DNA of 64,000 bases from Limnanthes douglasii subsp. nivea (taxonomy: Eukaryota; Streptophyta; Magnoliopsida; Brassicales; Limnanthaceae). The stretch is from positions 66,860,352 through 66,924,351 of the forward strand of contig JAUPFV010000004.1 in the NCBI GenBank assembly GCA_036936605.1, given 5' to 3'. The notes beneath the pieces were generated by a model. The model was not told the DNA's origin. It saw nothing but the letters and a program-made list of their open reading frames with translations, and made no database searches. Of this stretch, positions 34,380 to 44,599 are shown piece after piece. The position numbers and the translations under genes were made by a program. How positions within the stretch are numbered: the first letter of the stretch is position 1; each line of letters begins with the position of its first letter.

Positions 34380-36049
34380 TTGATAAATGTGGTGGGAGAG
34401 AACGATGAGTACACGATCGAAGAACGAGACAGAATGAAAGCTGAAATAGAAGCGTTAAGGGCCACTAAAAAGGTAGAGATGGGTTTAAAAGAAAAGTCGA
34501 AAGTGTCAGCCATTCACTATACTGACAACCTAATGGAGAATTACCTGTCAGCAAATACTCACTTGAGTACAAAAAATACCCATGTCAGTTCCAAGAAATC
34601 TCATCGGTCCAAGCCGGTGGAGAGCTCAGAGTCTGATTCCTCTAGTAGCTCTTCGAATGAGGATGGGCTTGATGAGTCCTTGTCATCTAGCAGTAATGAG
34701 GGGGGATCCAAGAAGAAACAAAAGTTGGTTAAAAAATATTTAAGAAAAAGGGATAGACATGGGAGATTAAAGAGGCATCTGGGAAAAGGGTCGTCTCACA
34801 GCCACATCCATACTCGTAGGCATGTGGATCAGCTGCTGATGGATCCCTTTACTTTCCATGATGAGCCAGATATTTTTGCAACACCTAATGAAGACACTAT
34901 TTTTAGTCGTGGCCGGAATTGGATGAAATCCCCATTGTCATCCCAGATACTGTTCGGAAACCTTCCTAAGAGGTTTGACAGTACTAAAATGGAGAAGTAT
35001 GATGGGAGAAAAGATCCGGACAACCATCTGGAACAATTTAAAAAATTTATGACAAACTACTTTGTAGAACCTTCTCTCAATCTTTTATGGGAAGTGCTTT
35101 GAAATGGTACAACAGCTTACCACAGGGTTGTATCAGAAACTTTGACACGTTTTGAGTGGCCTTCCGAAGATAGTTTGTGGGGAGTAAGGAGGTGAAGGGC
35201 AATGGAGATACTATCATCCATTGTGCCTAAGAGCCAAATGAATCACTGAAAGACTATATAATCCAGTCCGTGAACACAAAGAATGGGTTAGCTGATTGCT
35301 TTGAGAATGTAGCAATAGCTTCTTTGAGACAATGATTAAACCCTGGGAATCTGGCTGATTCGGTAACCATGAAAAATGCCATGACTTGGGGTGGTTTGCT
35401 AAACCAGGTGGGAAAGCAAATCAATGTAGATGAAACAAAGAAGACAAGGGTACACAGGCAAGTGAGATCTGCCCCAGCTGCACCAAACCAGAACCAGTCC
35501 GGATATAAGGCCAAAGAAGCCGGACATGGGCCAAACATGGCCAAACAGACTCAATCCCACCCAGCTCCAACTTAGAGCCAGCAGTCCAGAAATTAAATAA
35601 GGACCTTGGGTCAAATCGGAGTGGTTTGCTGAGTTGAAAGAAAATATGGCAACTATGTATGACAAACAAAAGATGAGGTACATTTCAAGAAGTCGGCAGC
35701 GTTTCAATCTCCTAGGGAAAGTCGTAATACTTGTTTTTGCCAATATCATCATGATATTGGCCATAACACCGAATATTGTATCGCTTTGAAACAAGAGGTG
35801 CATAATCTGATTGAAAAGGGGAAGTCGGGAGCTTATGTCAAGAGAAGAAGTAGAAATAGGCTTGACAATGCTCACTGGACTCGCCCAACAAACAATGCAG
35901 GGACATCTGCTCCGGATAGGGCCATGGTAATCATTGAAAGATTTGATGCCGAGTCAGAGTATTTGGATCCTGATCCAACCCGGAATAAAGTAGGGGTTAT
36001 AACAGAACATACCAAGACAGTGTCTGGACTCATAAGCTTTTTTGAGTAA
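34380..36049 (+). pseudogene. Gypsy gag remnant
   Basis: The first frame (34380-35102) has a charged, serine-rich N-terminus. At residues of about 200-235 the start of the retrotransposon gag domain follows ('KMEKYDGRKDPDNHLEQFKK'). A frameshift near 35080 moves the 'FMGSALKWYNSLPQG' core to another phase. The frame at 35369-35575 continues with gag C-terminal sequence, and the zinc-knuckle-like 'CFCQYHHDIGHNTEYC' lies at about 35730-35780. Several stops follow. The gene is inactive. Confidence 0.8.
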
Positions 36050-36073
36050 CTTACTATATTCGGAGGAGACACT

Positions 36074-36679
36074 ATGACAGCGCCAACTCCTTCTTCAAGA
36101 AAGAGGCATGTTCACACTATCAGTTGGAGGGAGGCATGTCTTCCTATCAGTCCCAAATTCCTTTTCCCTTCATTTTTTTATGAAGATGATCTAAAGGACA
36201 TAGCTAGGCCTCATGAGGATGCTGTGGTGATAGGAGCATTGATTGGGGGCAATGACATCAGGCGAATTTTGATTGACACTGGCAGCTCAACCAATATTAT
36301 TTTTTCAAGCTCCTATAGGCAGTTGAATAATCCAGCAGTGATTCAGCGTTCAAACAGATCCATTGTGGGCTTCACTGGGAGTTCTGCGGATGTGATTGGA
36401 GAATTTGAGGAAGAGGTATTGTTAGGAAAAGGCCCTTTCAAGAAGATGGTGAGGGTAATTTTCATTGTGGTAGATTGCCCCACATGTTATAATGCGACCT
36501 TTGGGAGATTGTGGCTCTCCAGGATGCATGTTGTGGCTTCAACAGTTCACCAATGTTTAAAGTATGCAGTTCAAGGACAAGTGGTAGTTGTCCGGAGTAG
36601 CCAAAAAATAGCAATAGAATGTTATGAAACTGCACTTGCCCCTAAAACTCTGGGGGCAGTCCGGATAAATGAAGATTAG
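36074..36679 (+). pseudogene. Gypsy aspartic protease region
   Basis: A 201-residue open frame with the aspartic protease motif 'ILIDTGSSTNIIF' (catalytic D about residue 68) and the second hydrophobic block 'TCYNATFGRLWL' at about residues 135-146, as in Ty3/Gypsy polyproteins. The domain itself is open, but it is cut off from gag and RT by stops (the TAG after 'VRINED'). Confidence 0.85.
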
Positions 36680-36689
36680 CAGTTGTTGG

Positions 36690-37480
36690 GGCCCTCTGAG
36701 GGTGAGAGTGAAATTGATGACCCCAGAGAGACCCCTGGTGTTTTGATACCAATTGAAGAAGTTGAAACCCACTCTTTGGCTGAATGAATGAGTGTTAAAA
36801 TTGGCTCCAAGATGGCACCAGAATTGAAGAAAAAACTGTTGTCCTTTTTGGCATACCACCAACATGTTTTTGCTTGGTGCAATGCTGATGTGACCGGAGT
36901 ACTTGCGAATATTATATCACACCAAGTATCTATCCGGAGAGATATTGCGCCTGTTGTGACACATAAACGAGTCTCAATATCCTTTATGGACAGCCAAACT
37001 AGTGTTAGTAAAGAAAAAGAATGGGAAATGGCGTATGTGTATCGACTTTACTGACCTCAACAGAGCTTGCCTAAAATATCTCTACCCTGTCCCCCGGATA
37101 GATCAGTTGGTAGACTCCACATCTGGGAACAAGTTATTGTCCTTCATGGATGCCTTCTCCGGTTATAATCAGGTAGGTGGATCCGAAGGACCAGGAACAC
37201 ACTACTTTTGTTACAAATAGGGGCCTCCATTGTTACAAGGTGATGCCTTTTGGGTTGAAAAATGCTGGGGCTACCTATCAGAGGTTGGTGAGGAAAGCAT
37301 TTGCTGATCAGATTGGGAGAAATATGGAAGTATATATTGATGACATGATGGTAAAAATCTTGGAAGAAGAGTTGCACCTAGCTGATCTTCAAGAAACTTT
37401 TGCCAAGTTGGCAAATGTTAATTTAAAATTGAATCTAGAAAAATGTGTGTTTAGGGTGCAATCCGATTTTTTTTGGGGTA
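36690..37480 (+). pseudogene. Gypsy reverse transcriptase
   Basis: Frames at 36788-37054, 37002-37220 and 37177-37485 join across frameshifts. Motifs in order are 'FAWCNADVTGV', 'VKKKNGKWRMCIDFTDLNRA', 'FMDAFSGYNQ' (containing the first catalytic D), 'KVMPFGLKNAGATYQRLV', and 'EVYIDDMMVKI' with the catalytic YIDD at about 37333-37344. The domain is intact in content but split by two frameshifts. Confidence 0.88.
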
Positions 37481-38130
37481 TGTGATAAGTGAGAAAGGGA
37501 TAAAACCTGATCTGAACCAGCTTGATTCCTTGTTAAAAATGGATCCCCCTCGGAATGTTAAAGAAGTACAAAGGTTGACAGGAAGGTTGGCTGCATTAAA
37601 TCGTTTTATTTCAAGGTCTTCGGACATGTGTGCCCCATTTTTTCAGACTTTAAAGGGTGCCAAAGACTTTAACTGGTCTCCGCAGTGCAACCAGGCGTTT
37701 AATGAAATAAAAAGGTATTTATCTTCCCCCAAAACCGTTTTCAAACATGTTGACGGAGAGAGACTATACATATACTTAGCTGTGTCTGAATGTGCTATAA
37801 GTGTGGTGCTGGTAAGAGAGGTGGACAATTATCCTCGTCCGGTGTACTACATCAGTAAGAGTCTGATAGATGCTGAAAAAGGTACCTAAAGCTTGAAAAA
37901 CTGGCACTAGCCTTGGTGATTGTTGCCAGAAAAATGAGGCCGTATTTTCAGTCTCATCCCATCATCGTCTGGACGACTTTTCCTTTGAAAAATGTTCTTC
38001 AGAAGGCAGACATATCAAGCAGGATGACCAAATGGTCAGTAGAATTAGGTGATTATGATATTGATTTTTCCCCAAGAACTGAAATCAAATCTCAATCTAT
38101 TGCTGATTTCCTGGTAGAGTTCCATTTTGA
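37473..38130 (+). pseudogene. Gypsy RNase H
   Basis: The frame at 37473-37889 starts 'MGYVISEKGIKPDLNQLDSL' and includes 'EVQRLTGRLAALNRFISRSS', then the RNase H start 'LYIYLAVSECAISVVLVRE' (in the position of a domain whose first catalytic D is here replaced by Y/A residues) and 'VYYISKSLIDAEKGT'. A frameshift near 37885 leads into 'ALVIVARKMRPYFQSHPIIV' and 'WSVELGDYDIDFSPR'. In Tat elements this first RNase H commonly lacks catalytic residues; that is a family generalisation consistent with what is seen here. Confidence 0.8.
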
Positions 38131-38139
38131 CAGAAGTAC

Positions 38140-38707
38140 TAAGCAAGCTACAGATGAGAAAACTAAGAAAGTGTGGGTTATCGGGACAGATGGTGGATCA
38201 AGCACCATGGGTTGTGGTGCTGGGATATGTTTAACCTCTCGATATGGCGATAAGTTATACCAGGCTATATGTTTTGCTTTTAGGTCTTCTAACAATGAGT
38301 CCGAATATGAGGCTGCTATAGCTGGTCTGAAGCTAGATTTTCTGTGTAGGGCTAAAAAGGTCAGCTTGATGAGTGATTCCCATCTTCTTATCCATCATGC
38401 CCAATGCCAATCTGAGGCAAAAAAGGAGCAGTTGATCAAATACTTGTTTATCCTTAAAAAAGTGGCAGCTAACTTCAAAAATGTTAGCTATGAGCATATA
38501 CCTAGATTGGAGAACACACTAGCAGACTCTTTGGCAACCATAGCATACTCTGAGTCCTACCCATGGATTCATGTGCAAGAATGTCCATCCATACAACCCA
38601 ATCAGAGCAAGGAAGAGGAGGAAAGTTTAAGTATACAAGTAGTTCAACCTAAAGACTGGAGTTATCCCCTTCTTCAATACATCTCTGATGGCATTTTGCC
38701 TCTGTAG
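38140..38707 (+). pseudogene. Gypsy second RNase H (archaeal type)
   Basis: Within the 264-residue frame 37913-38707, residues of about 88-210 form an archaeal-type RNase H. It has 'GTDGGSSTMGCGAGICL' (D93), 'NNESEYEAAIAGL' (E129/E131), 'LMSDSHLLI' (D155) and 'RLENTLADSLA' (D205). The catalytic set is intact. An extra archaeal-type RNase H downstream of the normal one is the defining feature of the Tat lineage. Confidence 0.85.
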
Positions 38708-38713
38708 AAAGTT

Positions 38714-39880
38714 GTGGCAAGGAAAATGAAGCATAAGGCTCGTGGTTTCTTAATCATAAGAGATGTCCTTTATAAGAAATCGTTTAGTATGCCTCTCCTA
38801 TGTTTTTTGGGGGTTGAAGAGTCCCAAATTGTGCTATCTGAATTACATGATGGAGAAGGATCAGCACATTGTGGCTATAGAGCTTCAACCCCGAGGGTTT
38901 TGTTAGCCGGATACTATTGGCCATCCATAATGACGGATGCCAAGGAGTTGGTGAAGAAATGTGACCTATGCCAAATATATGGTAATGAAATTCATATCCC
39001 ACCTGTTCCTATGTAATCGATTTCTGAGCCAATGTCTTTTGCTCGTTGGGGACTGGATTTAGTTACGCCTCTACCAATGGCATCTGCAGGGTGCATGACT
39101 ATTATTGTAGCTATTGATTATTTTTCAAAATGAATAGAAGCAGCCCCATTGGCAAGAACTACTTCAAAAGCTGTTATAAAATTTATTTTTTCTAACATTT
39201 GTTGCAGAATTGAGGTTCCACAGAAGATAACCACAAATAATGGCCCACAATTCGATAACAAGGATATGAAGAATTTTTGTGCCTCTTGGGGCATTTAGCA
39301 TTGTTTTTCTTCTCATTTCCACCCACAATCAAATGGTCAAGTTGAAGTGGAAAACAGGACCATCCTGTCCGGTTTAAAAAAGAATATAGAAGGGGCTGCA
39401 GGAAAGTGGCCAAGATATTTACAAGAAGTGTTATGGGCATACCTGACTAGTCCTGGAGCTGACACAAGAATCTCTTTTTGCCTTGGTATATGGGATGGAT
39501 GTAATTGCTCCTATAGAGGAAACTCTTCCGTCATACAGAGTCCACAATTATTTCGAACAGGCTAATGAAGTGGCAATCAGAATTCAGTTAGACTTGATAG
39601 AAGAGAAAATAGTTAAGGCTCATCTTAGAACCACCTATTACCAAGGCTTGATGAGGAGCAGATTTGCTTCCAAAATCAAAATAAGGGAATTTCAGTCATG
39701 AGATAAAGTATTGAGAAAGGTTTTCTTGCATACTAAGGAAAATGAGTTCGGCAAGCTAGCTCCAAATTGGGAAGGGCCTTATGAGGTCTCCGAAAAACTC
39801 AAGCCTGGGACATACAGGCTTTAAGGAAAAGATGGAAGAATCTTAAAGCACCCGTGGAATATTGTCCATGTAAATATTAG
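38714..39880 (+). pseudogene. Gypsy integrase
   Basis: Residues 45-86 of the frame at 38714-39016 carry the HHCC zinc-binding motif (H45, H52, C83, C86: 'LHDGEGSAH' and 'KKCDLCQIYG'). The catalytic core continues in broken frames with 'RWGLDLVTPL', 'VAIDYFSK', 'KITTNNGPQFDNKDM' (where the usual DNGPQF aspartate is changed to N), and 'NGQVEVENRTI' with the catalytic E. The C-terminal domain ('[20 protein letters not shown]') is visible near 39720-39780. Stops and shifts make it inactive. Confidence 0.85.
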
Positions 39881-39889
39881 AGGGCATAC

Positions 39890-40375
39890 TCTTTCCTACT
39901 CTGGTGGCGCTGGGAGGTTTTAATGAGGTTTCCTATTTTTTCAATAAAATTTGATACATTCTTAAAATATTCAGAGTGGTTTGATTACAATTTCGTTAAA
40001 GTCTTCAAATTACTAAGGATCTTTGGCAGATCAGATAAGTTTGGTTGAATGATGACCATTAAACACATGTCATAGAAGATTTTAAACACTCTCATCTTAA
40101 ATATTTGTAAAATAAATAAGGGCTCTTTAAATATTAGCTATTAAATTTAAGCAAGTATGAAACAAAGCAAAATTGAGCAAGGTAAGCCTGTCCGACTAAA
40201 AACCGGATGATGATATTAGAACATAAAATATTCCTTGGCCATCCAAGGACTTTAAGTTTAAAGAAAGGCTTAACCGGACTCAAACCGGACATGGTTACAA
40301 AAATTCCTTGGCCATCCAAGGACTTTAGTATTTCGCAAGATTAAGAAAAACAAGTAAGAAAAGATAGTTAAAATA
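39890..40375. other. spacer between integrase and the antisense gene
   Basis: AT-rich sequence between two convergent transcription directions. It contains two copies of 'ttccttggccatccaaggac' (about 40232-40252 and 40303-40323), each an inverted-repeat-like phrase (CCTTGG...CCAAGG). The same phrase pair occurs at 7170-7232 in the sister element. Confidence 0.55.
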
Positions 40376-40378
40376 TCA

Positions 40379-43352
40379 TGGCTTATTCCCTTCGGATGTT
40401 CCTGCATCATCTTTTTTCTTAGAACCTTTAGGTTCATCACTTGAACTCTCTCCGGTTCCTTCTTCCTCATCAGTGGTAGAGTCGATCCCACTAGAGTAAT
40501 TCTTCTTATCACCATCTGCCAGTGTGTGGAACAGGATGTCTTCATACTCCACGTATTCCCACAAGGGACCAAGAGTCCTCCTCGGAAACTTCTCATGAAA
40601 GAGTAGTACCATGTCAGACTTTACTTCAACATATCTTTTTTTCCAATGAAACTATCACCTCGTTGGTGTACTTATTTATACTGTTCTGAATCCTCTTTTC
40701 CTGCTCCTTCACCAACTCTTCCTTCTCCTTGGTTGCCTTGGACACAGCCTCTTTAAGGGAAATCTTGTCACCGGAAAGGGTTTGGATGGCATCATATTTA
40801 GTCTTCATATCTCCCTTCAAGGTGGAGAGATCGTTTTCTAAACCGGAGCACTTAGTTTGAAGCTTTATGTTAGCCTTCTCCGAAGTGACCAACTTGGTTG
40901 ACAGATCTTCCTTCTCCTTTTTCAACTCTTCAAGCTCCTTCTTCAGTGCCTCAATACTCTGGTTGGCATTAAAGATGTCAGTTGACAAAGTCTTATTGTC
41001 TGTGTTGAGGGTGTTGATGAGGGCAGACTGTTTTTTTACTTGCCTTTCCAAGTTGAGTACTGGCTGAATATGGCCCAGAAGAGAATGGGTCACCACATCG
41101 TGTTCTCCGGATACAGTAAAGGACTTGCCATTGTAAGTCACCATATTGGAAGAGATTGGAGGGAGGTAAGGGCCAGTGAAGTCATCTTTCTCAAAATCGT
41201 TGAAATATAGACCATTGTTTTGGAGGCCACTAATGTCTACTCCATCAATATCCTCTCCGATACCTTCCCCGGATTGTAGATTGGTGGGAATATGCTCTGC
41301 TAAGGTGGGATCAATTGGGTTTGCTAGAGGTAGAGGCTCCAAAGGGCGAAGGATTACTTCTTCCCCCAAGGTAACCTTTTTCTTCTTAACAGTCCTCTCA
41401 TCGCTACTTACTCCCCTCTTTCGGTCTTTTTTAGAAGACCTTGGTGGATTTTGAGATTCACATGCCTCCTTAATAGTCTCATCCTCAACTACCTTGAGCA
41501 AAGTAGCATCAATCCCTCCTTGTTTCTGCCCTCATTGATTGTCCGGAGCAGTCTCTTCTGCAGCACCTCAAACTGCCTCTACTGTAGCCTTCTTTTTCTT
41601 GCCCTTTCCTTTCATTTTGCTAGGGGCTTTGGCTCTGGAGGGCAAGGCCAGTTTGCCATCATTTTCCTATGTTCTCTTAAATATGACAACTGGGTGAGGT
41701 AGTGTAGTTAATTCCTCCCATGTAAGATTTCTCCGGCCCATGGTATTCCATAGGTGAGATCTCACCAAGTTTCCAGAAGGAAAAAAGTTGTGGAAGGTGT
41801 TCCCCCAACATTCAGCAGCCCATGCATTTAGCTTGGCACATGTGGTCTACCCCTCATCCAAATAGCCGGTGAACTCCTTTGGCAATACTGACAAGGGAAA
41901 ATGGGTGATTCAATAGTGGAATGTTTGTGAAAATAAGAAAGAGAAAATGAAAAACAAAACTGAATACTTACTTGTGCTCTTCCACCTGCTGGTGAGCATG
42001 CTAGGGTTAACATTAGCCTCGATCTTTCTCCCATTCTCCCATGTCCCACTGATGAATAGGAACTGAGTTTTCCAGTTCTTCTCTGACTCCAATAAGTCAT
42101 CCACCACTTTGAATTTGTCTCCCATGTTGTAGTGGTAGAATGGGATGTGATGGTTTTTACATAGGCTGGCCACAACGACGAATTGCTCCATGGGGAGGGG
42201 AATACCGGATAGCCTTGATGCCATTATACAGGAAATTAGGATATACCAAGCATTTGGACTTAGTTGGCTTGGAAAAAGCTTGATCATGTGAAAATACCTG
42301 ACAATTTCTGGGTCTAAGGGGAATCTGAGCCCCCAGTTGAACAACTCAGTGTAAATGAGAATCTCGTTGAAATTGCAGTCCATCGGAGTTTCCGATGTGA
42401 CTGGTATTCTCACCTTCACCGATTCTGGGATCCCCCACTTAGTTCGGATCCGGCTCAACTCAGCGGTGTGAGTATAAACGTAGTTGATGTTCTTCATGGC
42501 CATCAGATACTTCACGTTGAATTTCTGAAAGCAAGGTCCCACCTTGCCCTCCAAGCTCTCCGGTAGCTTCGGATGAGCCAGTCCCACCTTTACTTTGCCC
42601 TTCCTTTTTCTGACAGAGGGAGCGTCCTCAGTTTGTCCAGAGGCTTCAGTCTCGGAGGGGGCCTCTTCGATGCTATCTTCCATCACTTATTCCATCATTG
42701 TGGAAGGTTTTTCAGTTGTTGAGGATGGAAGAGTGTCAGCTTGTGGCTCAATGGTCTGTCCGGATGGCTGAGCACCAGCTTCTTCTAGAGGTCTGGTATC
42801 CGGTTGGGGCTCACCTCTGGAGGATTTGGTGTGGGAAGCCACTTTGGATGCCTCTGACCTGGAGGGCTTATTTGGAGACGCTCTTATGGAAATATTTGAT
42901 CCATAGGGTTTGTCTTTACTTGCTGACTTAGAGACTCCCGACTTGGAGGACTTTTATTGAGATCCAGTTGCTTGGCCTTTCACCAAGCGTGTTGTCCGGC
43001 GATGATTGATTTTCTCTAGGGATTTTTCAATGTCAGATCCCATGGTTATGAACGGAGAGGGTCTCCTAACACTTGATACCGCTTTATCTTGGTCACTAGA
43101 GGGGTGAGACTCCTCAACAGAGGAGCCTGATGGGATTGGCGAAAGGTTTGGCTTGAATAGATGTTTAGGTTTTGCACTTTTAGTAGAATACGATCCTTGA
43201 TCAGCTTCTAAAGATGGTTTATCAGACATATCGCTTGGAGAAACTGGAATACCAGTAGCAATACGTCTCTCTCGTTCGACTTTCTTCGCCTTCTCAAGTT
43301 CAGAAAGATTCAACCAACCGCCTTTTACAAGAGCGTTTCTCGCCGTGAACAT
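40379..43352 (-). pseudogene. antisense gene of the Gypsy element (Transposase_28-like domain, coiled coil)
   Basis: Minus-strand coding region from ATG at 43352 ('MFTARNALVKGGWLNLSELE') to a stop near 40379. The parts are: a basic, serine/proline-rich N-terminus; a conserved middle domain at 42620-41970 ('FNEILIYTELFNWGLRFPLD', 'LFPSQLSPNAWYILISCIMA') resembling the family catalogued as putative gypsy-type transposase (Transposase_28); a likely intron (see 41895-41966); a second conserved part ('LNAWAAECWGNTFHNFFPSG'); a coiled coil at about 41000-40630; and an acidic tail. One frame is kept over nearly 2.7 kb apart from several stops (for example near 42951 and 42688) and a one-base slip in an A-run near 40640. 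Function is unknown. It has a promoter-like region of its own. Confidence 0.75.
41895..41966 (-). other. probable intron in the antisense gene
   Basis: On the minus strand, coding sequence ending 'SRWKSTSK' is interrupted by GTAAGTATTC at about 41966 and resumes after TTTTCCCTTGTCAG at about 41896 with 'LPKEFTGYLDEG'. The donor and acceptor are canonical and the intervening 70-odd bases are T-rich. Its persistence fits a gene transcribed from the strand opposite to the genomic RNA, since sense transcripts would not be spliced here. Confidence 0.6.
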
Positions 43353-43439
43353 AAAACTATCCAAGAAAAGTTTTGAAAGAAAAGGTGAAAGCTCTGAGAA
43401 AACAAATTGCAGAGTGATGAAGATGATGAAACAGTAAAA

Positions 43440-43640
43440 GAAAGTAATTTATATATTAGTAAGGGAAAAAGGTACTGATACCTAGGAGAAGACAAAAAGA
43501 TTCAAGTAATGATTGAAAACGGTGCTGACGTAAAAAACATTAAATGGAGAGGTTACTTTTGAGGCTTAGTGAGAGCGCCGTTCTAGGGAGAAAACGATTG
43601 GTAGGACAAATCAAAATGCGACACGTGTCCAACGATCCAA
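43440..43640 (-). promoter_or_regulatory. promoter-like region of the antisense gene
   Basis: Upstream of the ATG at 43352 the minus strand has TATATAAAT at 43447-43456 (about 95 bp upstream), then a pyrimidine-rich leader. A TTACGTCA motif (TGACG class) lies at 43526-43533, and the palindromic G-box ACACGTGT at 43621-43628. This order resembles an ordinary plant polymerase II promoter, separate from the LTR promoter. Confidence 0.5.
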
Positions 43641-43785
43641 AGAAAAACTCTTAGAATTTTGAGAAGAAATTAGTCCGGATAAACTTCGAACCAAGCACAT
43701 AAACGAGCCGGAAAGTGTTGTTACTGACTAAGTGAGTTTTTTAGTCTTGCCAAAGATTTTTTACAAAGCCTAAAAAATGGGCTAC

Positions 43786-44582
43786 TGATGAGTCCAGACA
43801 ATTTCACCACAACTCACTGAGAAAACCGGACAGTGGTAATTCAGACAATAACTACCCACTGAACTATCCGGACAGGGCAAAAGTATTAAAACACTAAACA
43901 CCTTTTGACTAAGCTAGGTGCTAATCAGCTTATTGAGTAAACGGGTCCTTAAACTTGACCCGGTTTCATAACTTGACCCAAAAGCCCATGGGTCCATAAT
44001 TAAGGGTATACATACCCAACTACTTTCATGAATGAGGGTAATGAACATTTAATACAACCAGGCAGCTTAAATCTCTCACTACTAGTCCTGTTATCGGGTC
44101 GGGTTGGTCCGGGTTTGGACGGGACCGAGACCGACTCGTTAAGCTACCAGGCGGGTCTAGCTGGACCGCTAAGAGAAGGGAGCAAAATATGATAGACTAG
44201 GGTCGGCTCGTTAAGAGTCGAGTCGGTCCGGTCTGACTCTTAACGGGCAGGTTTGTTAGTTTATCATAATGTTTTTAGGGTTTTAGTAAAAAATATACAT
44301 AAATTAGGAAAAAACATTATATATCTCCCTTACCGGGTTGGTTACCGGGCAGACCGGTCCAGACCGATAAGAGAATCGGTCCAAAATTTTGGCTCCCAAC
44401 CCGCTCTCTAAGGTATCCAGACCGGTCTCAGACGGGTCTTACCGGTCCGGTCCCGGGCGGGTTAACGGGTTGGGAGGCCCCCTAACAGCTCTACTCACTA
44501 CAAAACATCCAAACATTTAATACCCTTGAAACTCTCCAAAACACTTGACAAAAGTACCCTCAGTTCAAAATAAACCTCACCA
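43786..44582 (+). repeat. Gypsy 3' LTR, interrupted by a hAT MITE
   Basis: Starts TGATGAGTCCAGAC and ends AATAAACCTCACCA. It is 797 bp long, but 378 bp after removing the MITE and one TSD copy, matching the 377-bp 5' LTR. A purine-containing tract (taaaaaatgggct) precedes it as the likely polypurine tract. Confidence 0.92.
44083..44493. mobile_element. 411-bp hAT-type MITE inside the 3' LTR
   Basis: Terminal inverted repeats TAGTCCTGTTA and (reverse strand) TAGAGCTGTTA. Perfect 8-bp TSD CTCACTAC at 44075-44082 and 44494-44501. The 5' LTR has the same site unoccupied (CTTACTAC). The interior is rich in GC with recurring 'cgggtcgggt', 'ggtccgg' and 'gaccgg' phrases, partly palindromic. No transposase gene. 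TIR type and TSD length fit the hAT superfamily. Confidence 0.9.
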
Positions 44583-44599
44583 AAGTCAATAATAAAATT

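Larger units (their letters stand above)
33899..44582 (+). mobile_element. Tat-lineage Ty3/Gypsy retrotransposon with antisense gene
   Basis: A complete element of 10,684 bp, including a 419-bp hAT-related insertion. The 5' LTR is 33899-34275 and the 3' LTR is 43786-44582, with TSD AAGTC at 33894-33898 and 44583-44587. The order on the plus strand is gag, protease, RT, RNase H, archaeal-type RNase H, integrase. A gene on the minus strand then occupies 40379-43352. The dual RNase H places it in the Tat lineage (Ogre/Retand-like relatives). By eye the LTRs differ at roughly 7% of positions, so the insertion is not recent. All sense ORFs carry stops or shifts. Confidence 0.9.
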
